The notes beneath the pieces were generated by a model. The model searched no databases. It worked only from the letters and a program-made list of their open reading frames with translations, and was not told where the DNA came from. Below are positions 1 to 5,625 of a stretch of DNA of 17,981 nucleotides, in pieces. Source of the stretch: S010-25 sp964441285 (lineage in GTDB: Bacteria > Pseudomonadota > Gammaproteobacteria > SZUA-229); assembly GCA_964441285.1 (NCBI GenBank), contig CAYTUK010000023.1, positions 1 through 17,981 on the forward strand, read 5' to 3'. How positions within the stretch are numbered: the first letter of the stretch is position 1; the number at the start of each line of letters is the position of its first letter. The position numbers and the translations under genes are program-made.

Positions 1-2
1 CA

Positions 3-182
3 GTCAAACATGTTTACTTCATAGCTGAAACCAAGGGAACAATGAGTTCCTTGCAACTTAAAGAGATTGAAAACGTAAAAATAAAATGTGCTAAGAAGTT
101 TTTCAAAAAAATCACCTCGGATCAGGTGAAGTACGATGTTGTAAATAGCTATGAGAAGCTTATGCAGATTGTACAAGCTTAG
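3..182 (+). CDS. Type III restriction endonuclease (Res) subunit, C-terminal fragment cut by the window edge
   Basis: The reading frame is open from the left edge to a TAG at 180-182 and gives 59 residues. It contains YFIAETKG followed by LKEIENVKIKCAKKFFKKI and then VKYDVVNSYEKL. From memory this matches the end of type III restriction Res subunits, where an ETKG segment of the nuclease domain is followed by an E..KI.CAKKHF segment. The Res subunit is the ATP-dependent translocase and nuclease that works with a Mod methyltransferase, which would lie upstream outside the window. The stop looks natural rather than truncating. The family call rests on the motif only; a related SNF2/DEAD-type nuclease subunit is possible. 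Confidence 0.72.
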   Translation, partial: VKHVYFIAETKGTMSSLQLKEIENVKIKCAKKFFKKITSDQVKYDVVNSYEKLMQIVQA

Positions 183-249
183 GAAAAATAGAAAAAATGA
201 GTATTTTAATAAAAACTGTTCGAATATCTGGGTTTCATGGTTTAAAAAA

Positions 250-476
250 ATCGAAGTGGAGCTTGTGCCTGCTCGCTCCGATTTAAGCTGCTTCGCCCAG
301 CGCCTCATGGCCGTGTAACCAACATCCATGGCATGACAGGCTTCTGTGATAGTATAGTTCTTATCAACGACCAGGCTTGCCGCATCATTTTTAAATTCCG
401 TTGAGTAACTTGATCTTTTTTTAGTCATTCTTTACACCCTTTATTTCATGGGAAGTTTATCCCTTTCAGGTGTACA
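250..476 (-). mobile_element. IS3-family remnant: terminal end plus 5' part of orfA
   Basis: On the minus strand an ATG at 428 opens a protein beginning MTKKRSSYSTEFKNDAASLV and continuing with YTITEACHAMDVGYTAMRRW and QLKSERAGTSS. This is the helix-turn-helix N-terminus of IS3-type OrfA, whose usual form ends in a leucine zipper and passes to OrfB by a -1 frameshift. Homology stops near base 253; past that the frame stays open but reads low-complexity residues and then the antisense of the restriction gene. The zipper and all of OrfB are missing. The element end is probably the TGTACACCTGAAAGGG-type sequence that starts at 476 on the minus strand. It is a dead fragment. Confidence 0.72.
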
Positions 477-652
477 GATTTATTAAGCCACAACAATTCA
501 GGATTTATTGAAATTTAGCTTATAACAGGCGTCTAGAAAAGAGTTTTGATCCCGATGCATGGGATTTTGGTCCTGATCTCAAATACCAGAGGTTAAGCAA
601 TTAATCTTATAGATGCCCTCGACCATCACACTAACCATTAAGTGCCAGGGAA

Positions 653-1669
653 TCATTGTTGCTTGATTGCAAGTCTACTACCAAACTGCTTTCGGTAGGT
701 TTCCATGGTCATATTTATTTGTTTTTTAAACAGGCGGCGAAAGCTACTTTCGTCCTTATAGCCAACTTCGTAAACAATCTTTGTCGATGGCCGTTGAGTA
801 AGTTCAAGTAGATTGCAGGCACGATTGACACGTACGGTTTGCAGGTATTGCAGCGGTGAGCACTGTAAAGATCGGCAAAAACGGCGGGTCAGTTGCCGAT
901 TGCTGATACTTAAAAAGCTGGAAAGTGTATTGAAATTAATTTCTTTATGACTGTGTTTTTCTATATGTCGTTGCGCACGTAAAACGAGCTCATCGTCATG
1001 ATTCGTGGTTTCAATATTGGTACGAAACGGTTGCGGTGAAGGTGCATTTAAATTCATCATCAATAGCTTTGCTGTATTGATTGCTGTTTGATGTCCGGCA
1101 AAGCGCTCGACCAGATGCATGACCAGATGTTCACAGGCCATGCTGCCACCAATGACACTGATAATATTGCCATAGTCAGCAATGGCATTGTGGGTGTCTA
1201 TTTTAAGTCCTGGAAATAAACACCGGTATTGTTGTTCACTTTTCCAGTGCATCAATGCGGGTCGATTATCCATTAAACCGGCTTTAGCCAGTAAAAATGA
1301 TCCGCTGCAAATACTGATTAATAAACCACCGCGATCATAATGTTGCTGAATGACGGGCAGAATCGGCTCGGCATTGCGAAGCGACTGCTCGGCTTTATCT
1401 GAACGGGTCGATGAGTGAAATACCGAAGGAAACAGCCAGGCATCAGGCTGGTTTTTACCTCTCAAGTAATCAGCAAGGCTGTAGTCAGGCTGAATACTCA
1501 GACCATTGGTTGGCACAATCGCTTTGCCATCGATGGATATCGTATCCCATTCAAACAAGGGGTTTTGACCCGACTTCACCAGTGTGTAGTTGGTCGCAAT
1601 CAATGAGTCGAGAATGCTATGGACGCCGCTGCCGATACAACGGTTTGTGAGTAATACTGCAATTCGCAT
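653..1669 (-). CDS. GlxA-like AraC-family transcriptional regulator with DJ-1/PfpI domain
   Basis: The 338-residue protein has two parts. Residues about 1-190 form a DJ-1/PfpI (class I amidotransferase-like) domain with the nucleophile-elbow segment ISICSGSFLLAKAGLMD, typical of GlxA-type regulators. Residues about 235-330 form an AraC-type double helix-turn-helix, with RQLTRRF, the linker VRVNRACNLLE and the second helix pair VGYKDESSFRRLFKK. The start at 1669 is chosen because the DJ-1 fold begins at once with MRIAVLLTN; a longer frame to 1753 adds 28 residues unlike the family. The Shine-Dalgarno is weak (GGA about 6 bases ahead). It is divergent from the small ORFs and the methyltransferase at 1766-2694, so it may control them. 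The effector is unknown. Confidence 0.85.
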   Translation of the reverse strand: MRIAVLLTNRCIGSGVHSILDSLIATNYTLVKSGQNPLFEWDTISIDGKAIVPTNGLSIQPDYSLADYLRGKNQPDAWLFPSVFHSSTRSDKAEQSLRNAEPILPVIQQHYDRGGLLISICSGSFLLAKAGLMDNRPALMHWKSEQQYRCLFPGLKIDTHNAIADYGNIISVIGGSMACEHLVMHLVERFAGHQTAINTAKLLMMNLNAPSPQPFRTNIETTNHDDELVLRAQRHIEKHSHKEINFNTLSSFLSISNRQLTRRFCRSLQCSPLQYLQTVRVNRACNLLELTQRPSTKIVYEVGYKDESSFRRLFKKQINMTMETYRKQFGSRLAIKQQ

Positions 1670-1688
1670 AATTATGTCCAATCTCACC

Positions 1689-1714
1689 AGTAGTATGTCA
1701 AATATGACACTACT
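1689..1714. promoter_or_regulatory. Imperfect inverted repeat in the divergent intergenic region
   Basis: AGTAGT (1689-1694) is mirrored by ACTACT (1709-1714), and inside them GTCA (1697-1700) is mirrored by TGAC (1705-1708). The right arm is two bases shorter. A related CATACTGG lies at 1735-1742. The position between a regulator and a divergent unit suggests an operator, though AraC proteins often use direct repeats. On the minus strand TTGACA, a perfect -35 hexamer, falls inside it, but no -10 lies at a useful distance ahead of the ATG at 1669. Confidence 0.4.
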
Positions 1715-1765
1715 CATGCGTTTTAGCAAGCGCCATACTGGTCTCATCGGCAAATGGAGATCGAT

Positions 1766-1843
1766 ATGACAGAAAAAGCATCATCAATAAACAAACCTGA
1801 ATCATCTGTCATGCAAAATGTTGAAGCGCAGGCAGGAGAATAA
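1766..1843 (+). CDS. Possible 25-residue peptide, first small ORF of the mddA unit
   Basis: ATG at 1766 follows GGAGA at 1756-1760 with a 5-base spacer, and TAA closes the frame at 1841-1843. The product is hydrophilic (MTEKASSINKPESSVMQNVE then AQAGE) with no signal or membrane segment. It could be a translated leader peptide, the shrunken remains of a longer gene, or chance. Support is the good ribosome site and the tight link to the next ORF, whose ATG follows its stop by one base. Confidence 0.35.
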   Translation: MTEKASSINKPESSVMQNVEAQAGE

Positions 1844-1844
1844 A

Positions 1845-1961
1845 ATGAACAGCTCAGCAAAACAAAGAAAAAATAACGACTGGTTAGCACAGAATATGTT
1901 TATCAGGTTAGAAACTAAACTGGCATCGACTGATTTCATGCTCAAATCCACAAGGAGATAA
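1845..1961 (+). CDS. Possible 38-residue peptide, second small ORF of the mddA unit
   Basis: ATG at 1845 follows GGAGA at 1835-1839, which overlaps the end of the previous ORF, again with a 5-base spacer. The frame stops at 1959-1961, five bases before the methyltransferase ATG, so the ribosome site of mddA lies inside its last codons and translation could be coupled. The peptide is basic (MNSSAKQRKNNDWLAQNMFI, later TKLASTDFMLKSTRR) with no membrane segment. No homologue is recognised. It may be a leader peptide or a relic. Confidence 0.35.
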   Translation: MNSSAKQRKNNDWLAQNMFIRLETKLASTDFMLKSTRR

Positions 1962-1965
1962 TCAC

Positions 1966-2694
1966 ATGAAGCGCTTGCTTATTTTCGTATACGGACTAAT
2001 TTCATATGCCGTTGGTCTTGGCGGACTGGTTTGGTTCATTTTGTTTGTTGGTGGATGGAACTTCCTCTCTTTCCATATTGATTCAGAAACGCCTGGTCCA
2101 CTCAGTTCAGCCTTACTGATCAATCTAGGTCTAATTAGTCTATTCGGGCTGCAACATTCTGTTATGGCTCGACCCTCTTTCAAAAGCCAGTGGACGAAGG
2201 TAATCCCTGCCGCAGCAGAACGGAGCACCTATGTTCTCCTGTCAGGAATAATACTGATTATGTTTTGCCTGTATTGGCAGCCACTGGATGGCACGCTATG
2301 GCAAATCGATAATTCCAGTGGAAAAATGGTATTAATTGCAGGCTATATTGCTGGCTGGTGTCTTGCGATATTGGCCACGTTTTTAATTAATCACTTTGAG
2401 TTATTTGGGTTGCAGCAAATATACTGCAACCTGGTTAATAAGCCTGAACCTGCGCCACATTTCACTGAACGATTATTTTATAGAGTTGTACGCCACCCAT
2501 TGCAGCTAGGCGTACTGATTGGGATTTGGGCAACGCCAACCATGTCCATGACCCATTTAATGTTATCCGTTGCCATGTCAGTGTATATATTTATTGGCCT
2601 CCACTATGAAGAAAGAGATCTGGTCGCCATACTAGGAAAAAATTATACTGATTATCAAGGCCGTGTTCGCATGATTATCCCAATTCCAAAATAG
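1966..2694 (+). CDS. mddA: Methanethiol S-methyltransferase (MddA-like), NnrU/isoprenylcysteine-methyltransferase membrane family
   Basis: The 242-residue protein is an integral membrane protein with about five hydrophobic stretches, near residues 5-27, 46-64, 85-105, 120-145 and 180-210. The C-terminal half carries the family signature: RVVRHPLQLG near residues 172-181 (RHP at 176-178), then WATPTMSMTHL, and EERDLV near 215-220 followed by Y..Y and a terminal P-I-P. In MddA enzymes this region binds S-adenosylmethionine, and methanethiol is methylated to dimethyl sulfide at the inner membrane. WATPTM plus EERDLV favours MddA over NnrU or ICMT relatives, but activity is inferred. AAGGAG sits 9 bases before the ATG. 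It follows two tiny ORFs and is divergent from a GlxA-like regulator. Confidence 0.78.
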   Translation: MKRLLIFVYGLISYAVGLGGLVWFILFVGGWNFLSFHIDSETPGPLSSALLINLGLISLFGLQHSVMARPSFKSQWTKVIPAAAERSTYVLLSGIILIMFCLYWQPLDGTLWQIDNSSGKMVLIAGYIAGWCLAILATFLINHFELFGLQQIYCNLVNKPEPAPHFTERLFYRVVRHPLQLGVLIGIWATPTMSMTHLMLSVAMSVYIFIGLHYEERDLVAILGKNYTDYQGRVRMIIPIPK

Positions 2695-2716
2695 CAAAAT
2701 AGCAAAATGTTTTGCT
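2692..2716 (+). repeat. Direct repeat and palindrome just after mddA
   Basis: TAGCAAAA occurs twice in tandem (2692-2699, 2700-2707). The second copy forms a perfect 7-bp inverted repeat with TTTTGCT at 2710-2716 around a two-base centre. There is no GC-rich stem or T-run, so it is not a convincing terminator. It marks the junction between mddA and the Fic fragment. Confidence 0.35.
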
Positions 2717-2725
2717 AAAGGTTGA

Positions 2726-3166
2726 ATGGCATACAAGGCGTTTAAGCGTGCAATTGCAGGCCAGCGTTTCTACAGCATGTCGGCACAAATCCGCCGCGAG
2801 CACAAAGAGTATTACGATACGTTGGAATGGACACAGAAAGGCGAACTCGATGTGACGCGGTGGCGGCAGGACTGGTTTTTGAAGTGCTTGCTCCGCGCAA
2901 TCGAAGGGGCACAGCGTACATTAAGTGCCGTCCTTGACAAGGCACGCTTTTGGGAGCGTTTTGCTAAAGAACCCTTGAATTAACGGCAGATCAAGATTCT
3001 GAACCGGTTGCTGGATGGGTTTGAAGGCAAGCTAATGACATCGAAATTGGCGAAGATCGCAAAGTGTTCACAAGACACGGCCTACTGCGATATCCTCGAC
3101 CTGATTGACAGGGATGTATTACAAAAAGATTCAGGCGGCGGGCGCAGCACAAGCTTTATTATATAG
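2726..3166 (+). pseudogene. Decayed Fic-family gene (DUF4172-type), C-terminal remnant with an internal stop
   Basis: From about 2757 the frame reads QRFYSMSAQIRREHKEYYD and then LEWTQKGELDVTRW, CLLRAIEGAQ and KARFWERFA. An in-frame TAA at 2981-2983 follows PLN, and the same frame continues with RQIKILNRLLDGFEGKL, then AKIAKCSQDTAYCDILDLID and GGGRST, to a TAG at 3164-3166. These are, in order, the C-terminal part and winged-helix tail of Fic proteins with a DUF4172 N-terminus, where the sequence normally reads NERQ at the stop. A GAA to TAA change explains it. The catalytic HPFxxGNGR motif and everything before it are absent, so AMP-transfer activity is lost. The first ten codons are not Fic-like and come from the junction. 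Confidence 0.8.
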
Positions 3167-3245
3167 AGAATAGAGTAACTACGGCGTGAAGCAAACTCAA
3201 GAGGCCAGGGGGTTAAACAGATGCACCAGTCGAGACAGCGTTGCA

Positions 3246-3270
3246 GGAATTCCCAAAATTGTCGAATTCC
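3246..3270. repeat. Perfect 7-bp inverted repeat downstream of vapC
   Basis: GGAATTC at 3246-3252 is mirrored by GAATTCC at 3264-3270 around an 11-base loop. It lies 49 bp past the vapC stop, on the side where vapBC transcription would end. There is no T-run on the minus strand, so a terminator role is unsupported. Confidence 0.3.
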
Positions 3271-3318
3271 TCACATCTTTTCTGAGCAGAAGTGGAGGCA
3301 GTGTGAACTTAAATTCAG

Positions 3319-3723
3319 TCAACCAACCCAGTTCTCTAAATTTAGCCCATCCACGCGTTTAAATTCGCCGGTATTATTCGTCAATAAAACCATATCCCGC
3401 GCCAATGCAATTGCGGCGATTTGCAGGTCATAAGCCCCTATGGGCGTGCCTTTCTTTTGCAATTGATAACGTATACTCTCGGCTTTTCTGGCTGCATCCA
3501 TTGTAAAATCAACAATTTTCAACGGTGCGATAAAATCCTGGATGTAGGCTTCATTGCGCTTGTGAGACTGACTCTTCTCAAGACCGTAATAGAGCTCAAA
3601 GAGAGTAATCGTTGAAATATGCAGTTGTTGTAGCTGAATTTCCCGAAATCGCCGATAAACCTCAGGTGGCCGCTTGTTGATGATGTAGATGCATATATTT
3701 GTGTCCAACAAATAACATGTCAT
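3319..3723 (-). CDS. vapC: VapC-family PIN-domain ribonuclease toxin
   Basis: The 134-residue protein is a single PIN domain, the usual size for VapC. Metal-binding acidic residues are visible: D7 in YLLDTNICIY, E43 in TLFELYYGLE and D99 in GAYDLQIAAIA; the LLTNNTGEF segment near residues 113-121 is the usual fourth-site region and ends before the typical RVDGLNLENW tail. VapC toxins cut specific structured RNAs, often initiator tRNA or 23S rRNA; the target here cannot be read from sequence. Its ATG overlaps the antitoxin stop (ATGA, 3720-3723), so translation is probably coupled to vapB. The frame appears intact and the pair could be active. Confidence 0.92.
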   Translation of the reverse strand: MTCYLLDTNICIYIINKRPPEVYRRFREIQLQQLHISTITLFELYYGLEKSQSHKRNEAYIQDFIAPLKIVDFTMDAARKAESIRYQLQKKGTPIGAYDLQIAAIALARDMVLLTNNTGEFKRVDGLNLENWVG

Positions 3724-3956
3724 TGATCACTCCAATCGCGATCCTGCATATCAGGTTGCTGCCTGCCCTCCAGCATAAAATTATCCGGGAATTGCTCAAT
3801 CGCCGCAAACCACCGTTCCCATGAATTTTCAATGGGCTCAAGAATAACCCTGTTTCCATCACGCGAGATGTTGACAGCTGTTCCCGGCATACGGAATTCC
3901 TTAGGTAAACGAACGGCCTGTGATCGACCATTGAGAAACAGCTTGGCAGTTGGCAT
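3720..3956 (-). CDS. vapB: VapB-family antitoxin
   Basis: The 78-residue protein starts MPTAKLFLNGRSQAVRLPKE, an AbrB/SpoVT-type swapped-hairpin DNA-binding domain (residues about 1-45, including FLNGRSQAVRLP and RDGNRVILEP), followed by a C-terminal toxin-binding tail rich in W and F (NSWERWFAAIEQFPDNF). The antitoxin blocks the VapC active site and, with it, represses its own promoter. The start at 3956 is set by the family N-terminus and AAGAGGAAAG just ahead; the longer frame to 4064 is not family-like. It is the first gene of a two-gene operon with a 4-bp overlap. Confidence 0.92.
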   Translation of the reverse strand: MPTAKLFLNGRSQAVRLPKEFRMPGTAVNISRDGNRVILEPIENSWERWFAAIEQFPDNFMLEGRQQPDMQDRDWSDQ

Positions 3957-3989
3957 AGACTTTCCTCTTTGGGAGCTTAATATATCAAC

Positions 3990-4017
3990 AGTATATACCA
4001 TTTGCCCTTCATGTAAA
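3990..4017 (-). promoter_or_regulatory. vapBC promoter
   Basis: Read on the minus strand, TTTACA (4012-4017) and TATACT (3990-3995) are separated by 16 bp, each one base from the sigma-70 consensus, and sit about 35-60 bp before the vapB ATG. AT-rich half-repeats (TATAT near 3981-3985 and TATATA near 3992-3997) overlap the -10 and could be the VapB/VapBC operator. Confidence 0.6.
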
Positions 4018-4036
4018 GGCTGTCTGTGCACTGTGC

Positions 4037-4211
4037 AATTCTGGGGACACAATTCCAATTCCAATTCTAGGGACAGTATACTTATTAATCATTTTTAACA
4101 TCCTGGCCATTCATCTCCCGTTGTAGCAATTTTTTAGTAAAGAATATATTGACGTTTTGTAAAACCGAAATCAACAGTGGTTATGAAGTAGGTATACTGT
4201 CCTCAGAATTC
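4037..4211. repeat. Repeat cluster: GGGGACA-type motif in direct and inverted copies
   Basis: AATTCTGGGGACA (4037-4049) recurs as AATTCTAGGGACAGTATAC (4063-4081), with two AATTCC hexamers between. The reverse complement appears at 4193-4211 (GTATACTGTCCTCAGAATT), matching the second copy at 17 of 19 bases. The pair thus forms an inverted repeat around about 111 bp. From memory, an AATTCTGGGGACAGTATAC-like string is common in proteobacteria beside REP-associated IS200-like tyrosine transposase genes; no such gene is present here. The inner segment has no recognisable coding content. This could be a non-autonomous element or the two ends of a deleted one. Confidence 0.5.
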
Positions 4212-4373
4212 CTGAAGGGCTTTACCGGCGACCAAATCAACCTGGTCATGGTAGCGGCTGCGTTCAACTTTAAAAAGTGGGTGAGGGAGGTTGTTTTTTG
4301 GCTTAAAAAACTAAAACAAATGAAAGTTGCGCTGGAAATATTTTTTCTTCGATGTAATATAGTAGTTGCTTGA
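4206..4373 (+). pseudogene. IS5-family transposase, C-terminal remnant
   Basis: The frame reads EFLKGFTGDQINLVMVAAAF followed by NFKKWVREVVFWL and ends at 4373. This is like the C-terminal end of IS5-type DDE transposases, where an NYLKG..GD..N.....AA.NF segment follows the last catalytic glutamate region. The catalytic core is missing. The fragment begins exactly where the inverted 19-bp repeat ends (about 4211), showing that a recombination or insertion truncated it. Fusion to the repeat creates a longer open frame from about 4149 that is not a real gene. Confidence 0.6.
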
Positions 4374-4541
4374 AGGCTTGGGATGAGTCTTTCAGGATCG
4401 ACTAATTACCCGCAGGATATACGCAAAGTCATCTACACAACGAACGCGATAGAATCACTGAACAGGTTTAGGATTGAATTTGAAGAACATTTAACTGATT
4501 AAATTTAACCAGGGCAGCTACACAGAATAATTCACACTCTC
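4374..4541 (+). mobile_element. IS256-family remnant: deleted transposase tail plus right terminal repeat
   Basis: YPQDIRKVIYTTNAIESLN (from 4407) is the IS256 Mutator-type transposase signature near the C-terminus. It is joined directly in frame to RFRIEFEEHLTD and a TAA at 4500-4502, which is the extreme C-terminus (normally ALNRF.I.FE). The stretch between them in intact enzymes is gone. A short AWDE-like reading in another frame at about 4375-4385 suggests a second lesion upstream. The terminal repeat is seen at 4513-4541 as the complement of GAGAGTGTG.. TTCTGTGTAGCTGCC, close to the GAGACTGTC..TTCTGTGTAACTGCC ends of this family. The element cannot transpose. Confidence 0.78.
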
Positions 4542-4589
4542 TGGAAGCTGTTATTCAGCTTATGTTAAGCATTGCATGAGTACAGAGGG

Positions 4590-4649
4590 GTAGACTGCAT
4601 TTTCAGCTATGACAAAGTATGACAAAGTATGACAAAGAATGCAGTCTAC
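4590..4649. repeat. Perfect 12-bp inverted repeat enclosing three 10-bp tandem repeats
   Basis: GTAGACTGCATT (4590-4601) is exactly mirrored by AATGCAGTCTAC (4638-4649). The loop consists of TTCAGC and then three identical TATGACAAAG units (4608-4637). It lies 12 bp past the stop of the cupredoxin gene and about 50 bp past the IS256 end. Transcripts from the cupredoxin side would form the hairpin, but no T-run follows it, so a standard intrinsic terminator is unlikely. It may be a protein-binding array, an mRNA 3'-end stabiliser or a small repetitive element. Confidence 0.7.
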
Positions 4650-4660
4650 TTGATTAAGGC

Positions 4661-5164
4661 TTACTTAACTACGATTTTGCCTTTCATTCCCGCCTCAAGA
4701 TGGCCCGGCCTCAGGCAAGCAAAATTAAATGTGCCTACTTTATCAAATTGCCAGATAATTTCGCCCTTTTTACCCGGAGCTAGCGAAATCATGTTTGGGT
4801 CAACGTGGTGCATCGTCGGATTCGCGCGCATCATTGCTTCATGCTCTTTCAGCTCGACCATCGTGCCAATCACCATTTCGTGTTGGATTTTGCCCGCATT
4901 GTGCACTGCAAAGCGTATGGTTTCCCCCTTTTTAATCTTGATGTAATCCGGTGTGAATCGCATGGTGTCATGCATCGTTACATGGATAGTGCGATCAATT
5001 TTTTTTGAATCGCCGGGCTTGCCAACATCAGCTGCATCATTCCCGTGAACCATCGCATTCATGCCGTGGGGGGCGTGCTTATGACCTTCCATTGCATGCC
5101 CGCCACTTGCAAATGCAAATGCGGGTAATGTGCTCATCAATAGAATCGAAATTATTTTTTTCAT
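4661..5164 (-). CDS. Periplasmic cupredoxin (plastocyanin/azurin-type copper protein)
   Basis: The 167-residue protein has a signal peptide (MKK plus a hydrophobic core, likely cleaved after AFA at residue 19), then a His/Met-rich stretch (residues about 21-40) that could bind copper, and a cupredoxin domain to the end. Type 1 copper ligands are plausible at H95 (KIQHEM), C150, H155 and M160 in FACLRPGHLEAGM. The HEMVIGT and NMISLAPG segments resemble cupredoxins linked to copper resistance (CopI-like). The role is electron transfer or copper buffering in the periplasm; which one is not decided by sequence. The start at 5164 fits the signal peptide; a longer frame to 5254 adds unlike residues. 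No other copper gene is in the window. Confidence 0.85.
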   Translation of the reverse strand: MKKIISILLMSTLPAFAFASGGHAMEGHKHAPHGMNAMVHGNDAADVGKPGDSKKIDRTIHVTMHDTMRFTPDYIKIKKGETIRFAVHNAGKIQHEMVIGTMVELKEHEAMMRANPTMHHVDPNMISLAPGKKGEIIWQFDKVGTFNFACLRPGHLEAGMKGKIVVK

Positions 5165-5625
5165 GCTATTCGCCTTTTTTTGGTTATGGTATATCAAGCT
5201 GATCGGGTTCATCAATCCTGTGCTTTCACAGTAGTTGAAACCGGTGTTTTTCAAGACAGTTGTTTCCTCAAATAACTCGCCTTGTGACAGTAATGTTCTG
5301 TTTCGGTTCCCTCATCAATTGACGCGTAGGGTAACCAGGCCATAAGTTCGGTGTACACGACGAACAAATTTGTCCATAATAGTCGGCATTTCCCTTTTAT
5401 CTTTGCCGCTGTATCTTGTGCGCATGAACAAGAAGATAACACGATAAGCGATATATTCAACAGCTTAAAAAGTGAATAACCAAGCGATAAAGGGCAAAAC
5501 CCTCAGAAAAACTGGCCGTATCTCTCGATGTGCTACATAAGGCATTTTGCGAAACAATGGTTAAGGCAGGCTCGCTATTTGAGGGGTTAGAGTTGAAGAT
5601 AATTGAAATGTCGGGAATTTAGCAA
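5165..5625. other. Intergenic region between the cupredoxin and SEC-C genes, with an unassigned reading-frame fragment
   Basis: Nothing here is firmly a gene. On the + strand a 43-codon open stretch (5491-5622) ends four bases before the SEC-C start. It reads RAKPSEKLAVSLDVLHKAF and then MVKAGSLFEGLELKIIEMSG, with its only ATG at 5557; the composition looks protein-like and may be the tail of a lost gene. AAAACTGGCCG occurs in this stretch (5508-5518) and again across the SEC-C start (5629-5639). On the minus strand a 69-codon TTG-started frame (5251-5460) is open but unlike any family I know. Confidence 0.35.
5188..5215 (-). promoter_or_regulatory. Candidate promoter of the cupredoxin gene
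   Basis: On the minus strand TTGATG (5210-5215) and TATACC (5188-5193) are 16 bp apart and 24 bp before the ATG at 5164. Each hexamer matches four of six consensus bases. No CueR- or CopR-type operator was recognised. Confidence 0.35.

Noticed and set aside
541..575. Near-palindrome around ATCCCGATGCATGGGAT as a possible regulatory site
   Set aside because: It is short, not next to any gene start on either strand and lacks a second copy.
2735..2760. Sequence ACAAGGCGTTTAAGC reminiscent of an integron attC site
   Set aside because: The core-site RYYYAAC is not matched, no paired GTTRRRY with the right spacing is seen, and no integrase is present.
4149..4373. A 74-codon gene starting at a TTG
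   Set aside because: Its first 20 codons are the inverted repeat element and its neighbour sequence; only the part from about 4206 is transposase-like, so the frame is a chance fusion.
5251..5460. A 69-codon minus-strand frame upstream of the cupredoxin with a hydrophobic start
   Set aside because: It needs a TTG start without a ribosome site and shows no family resemblance; kept only as a remark in the intergenic entry.
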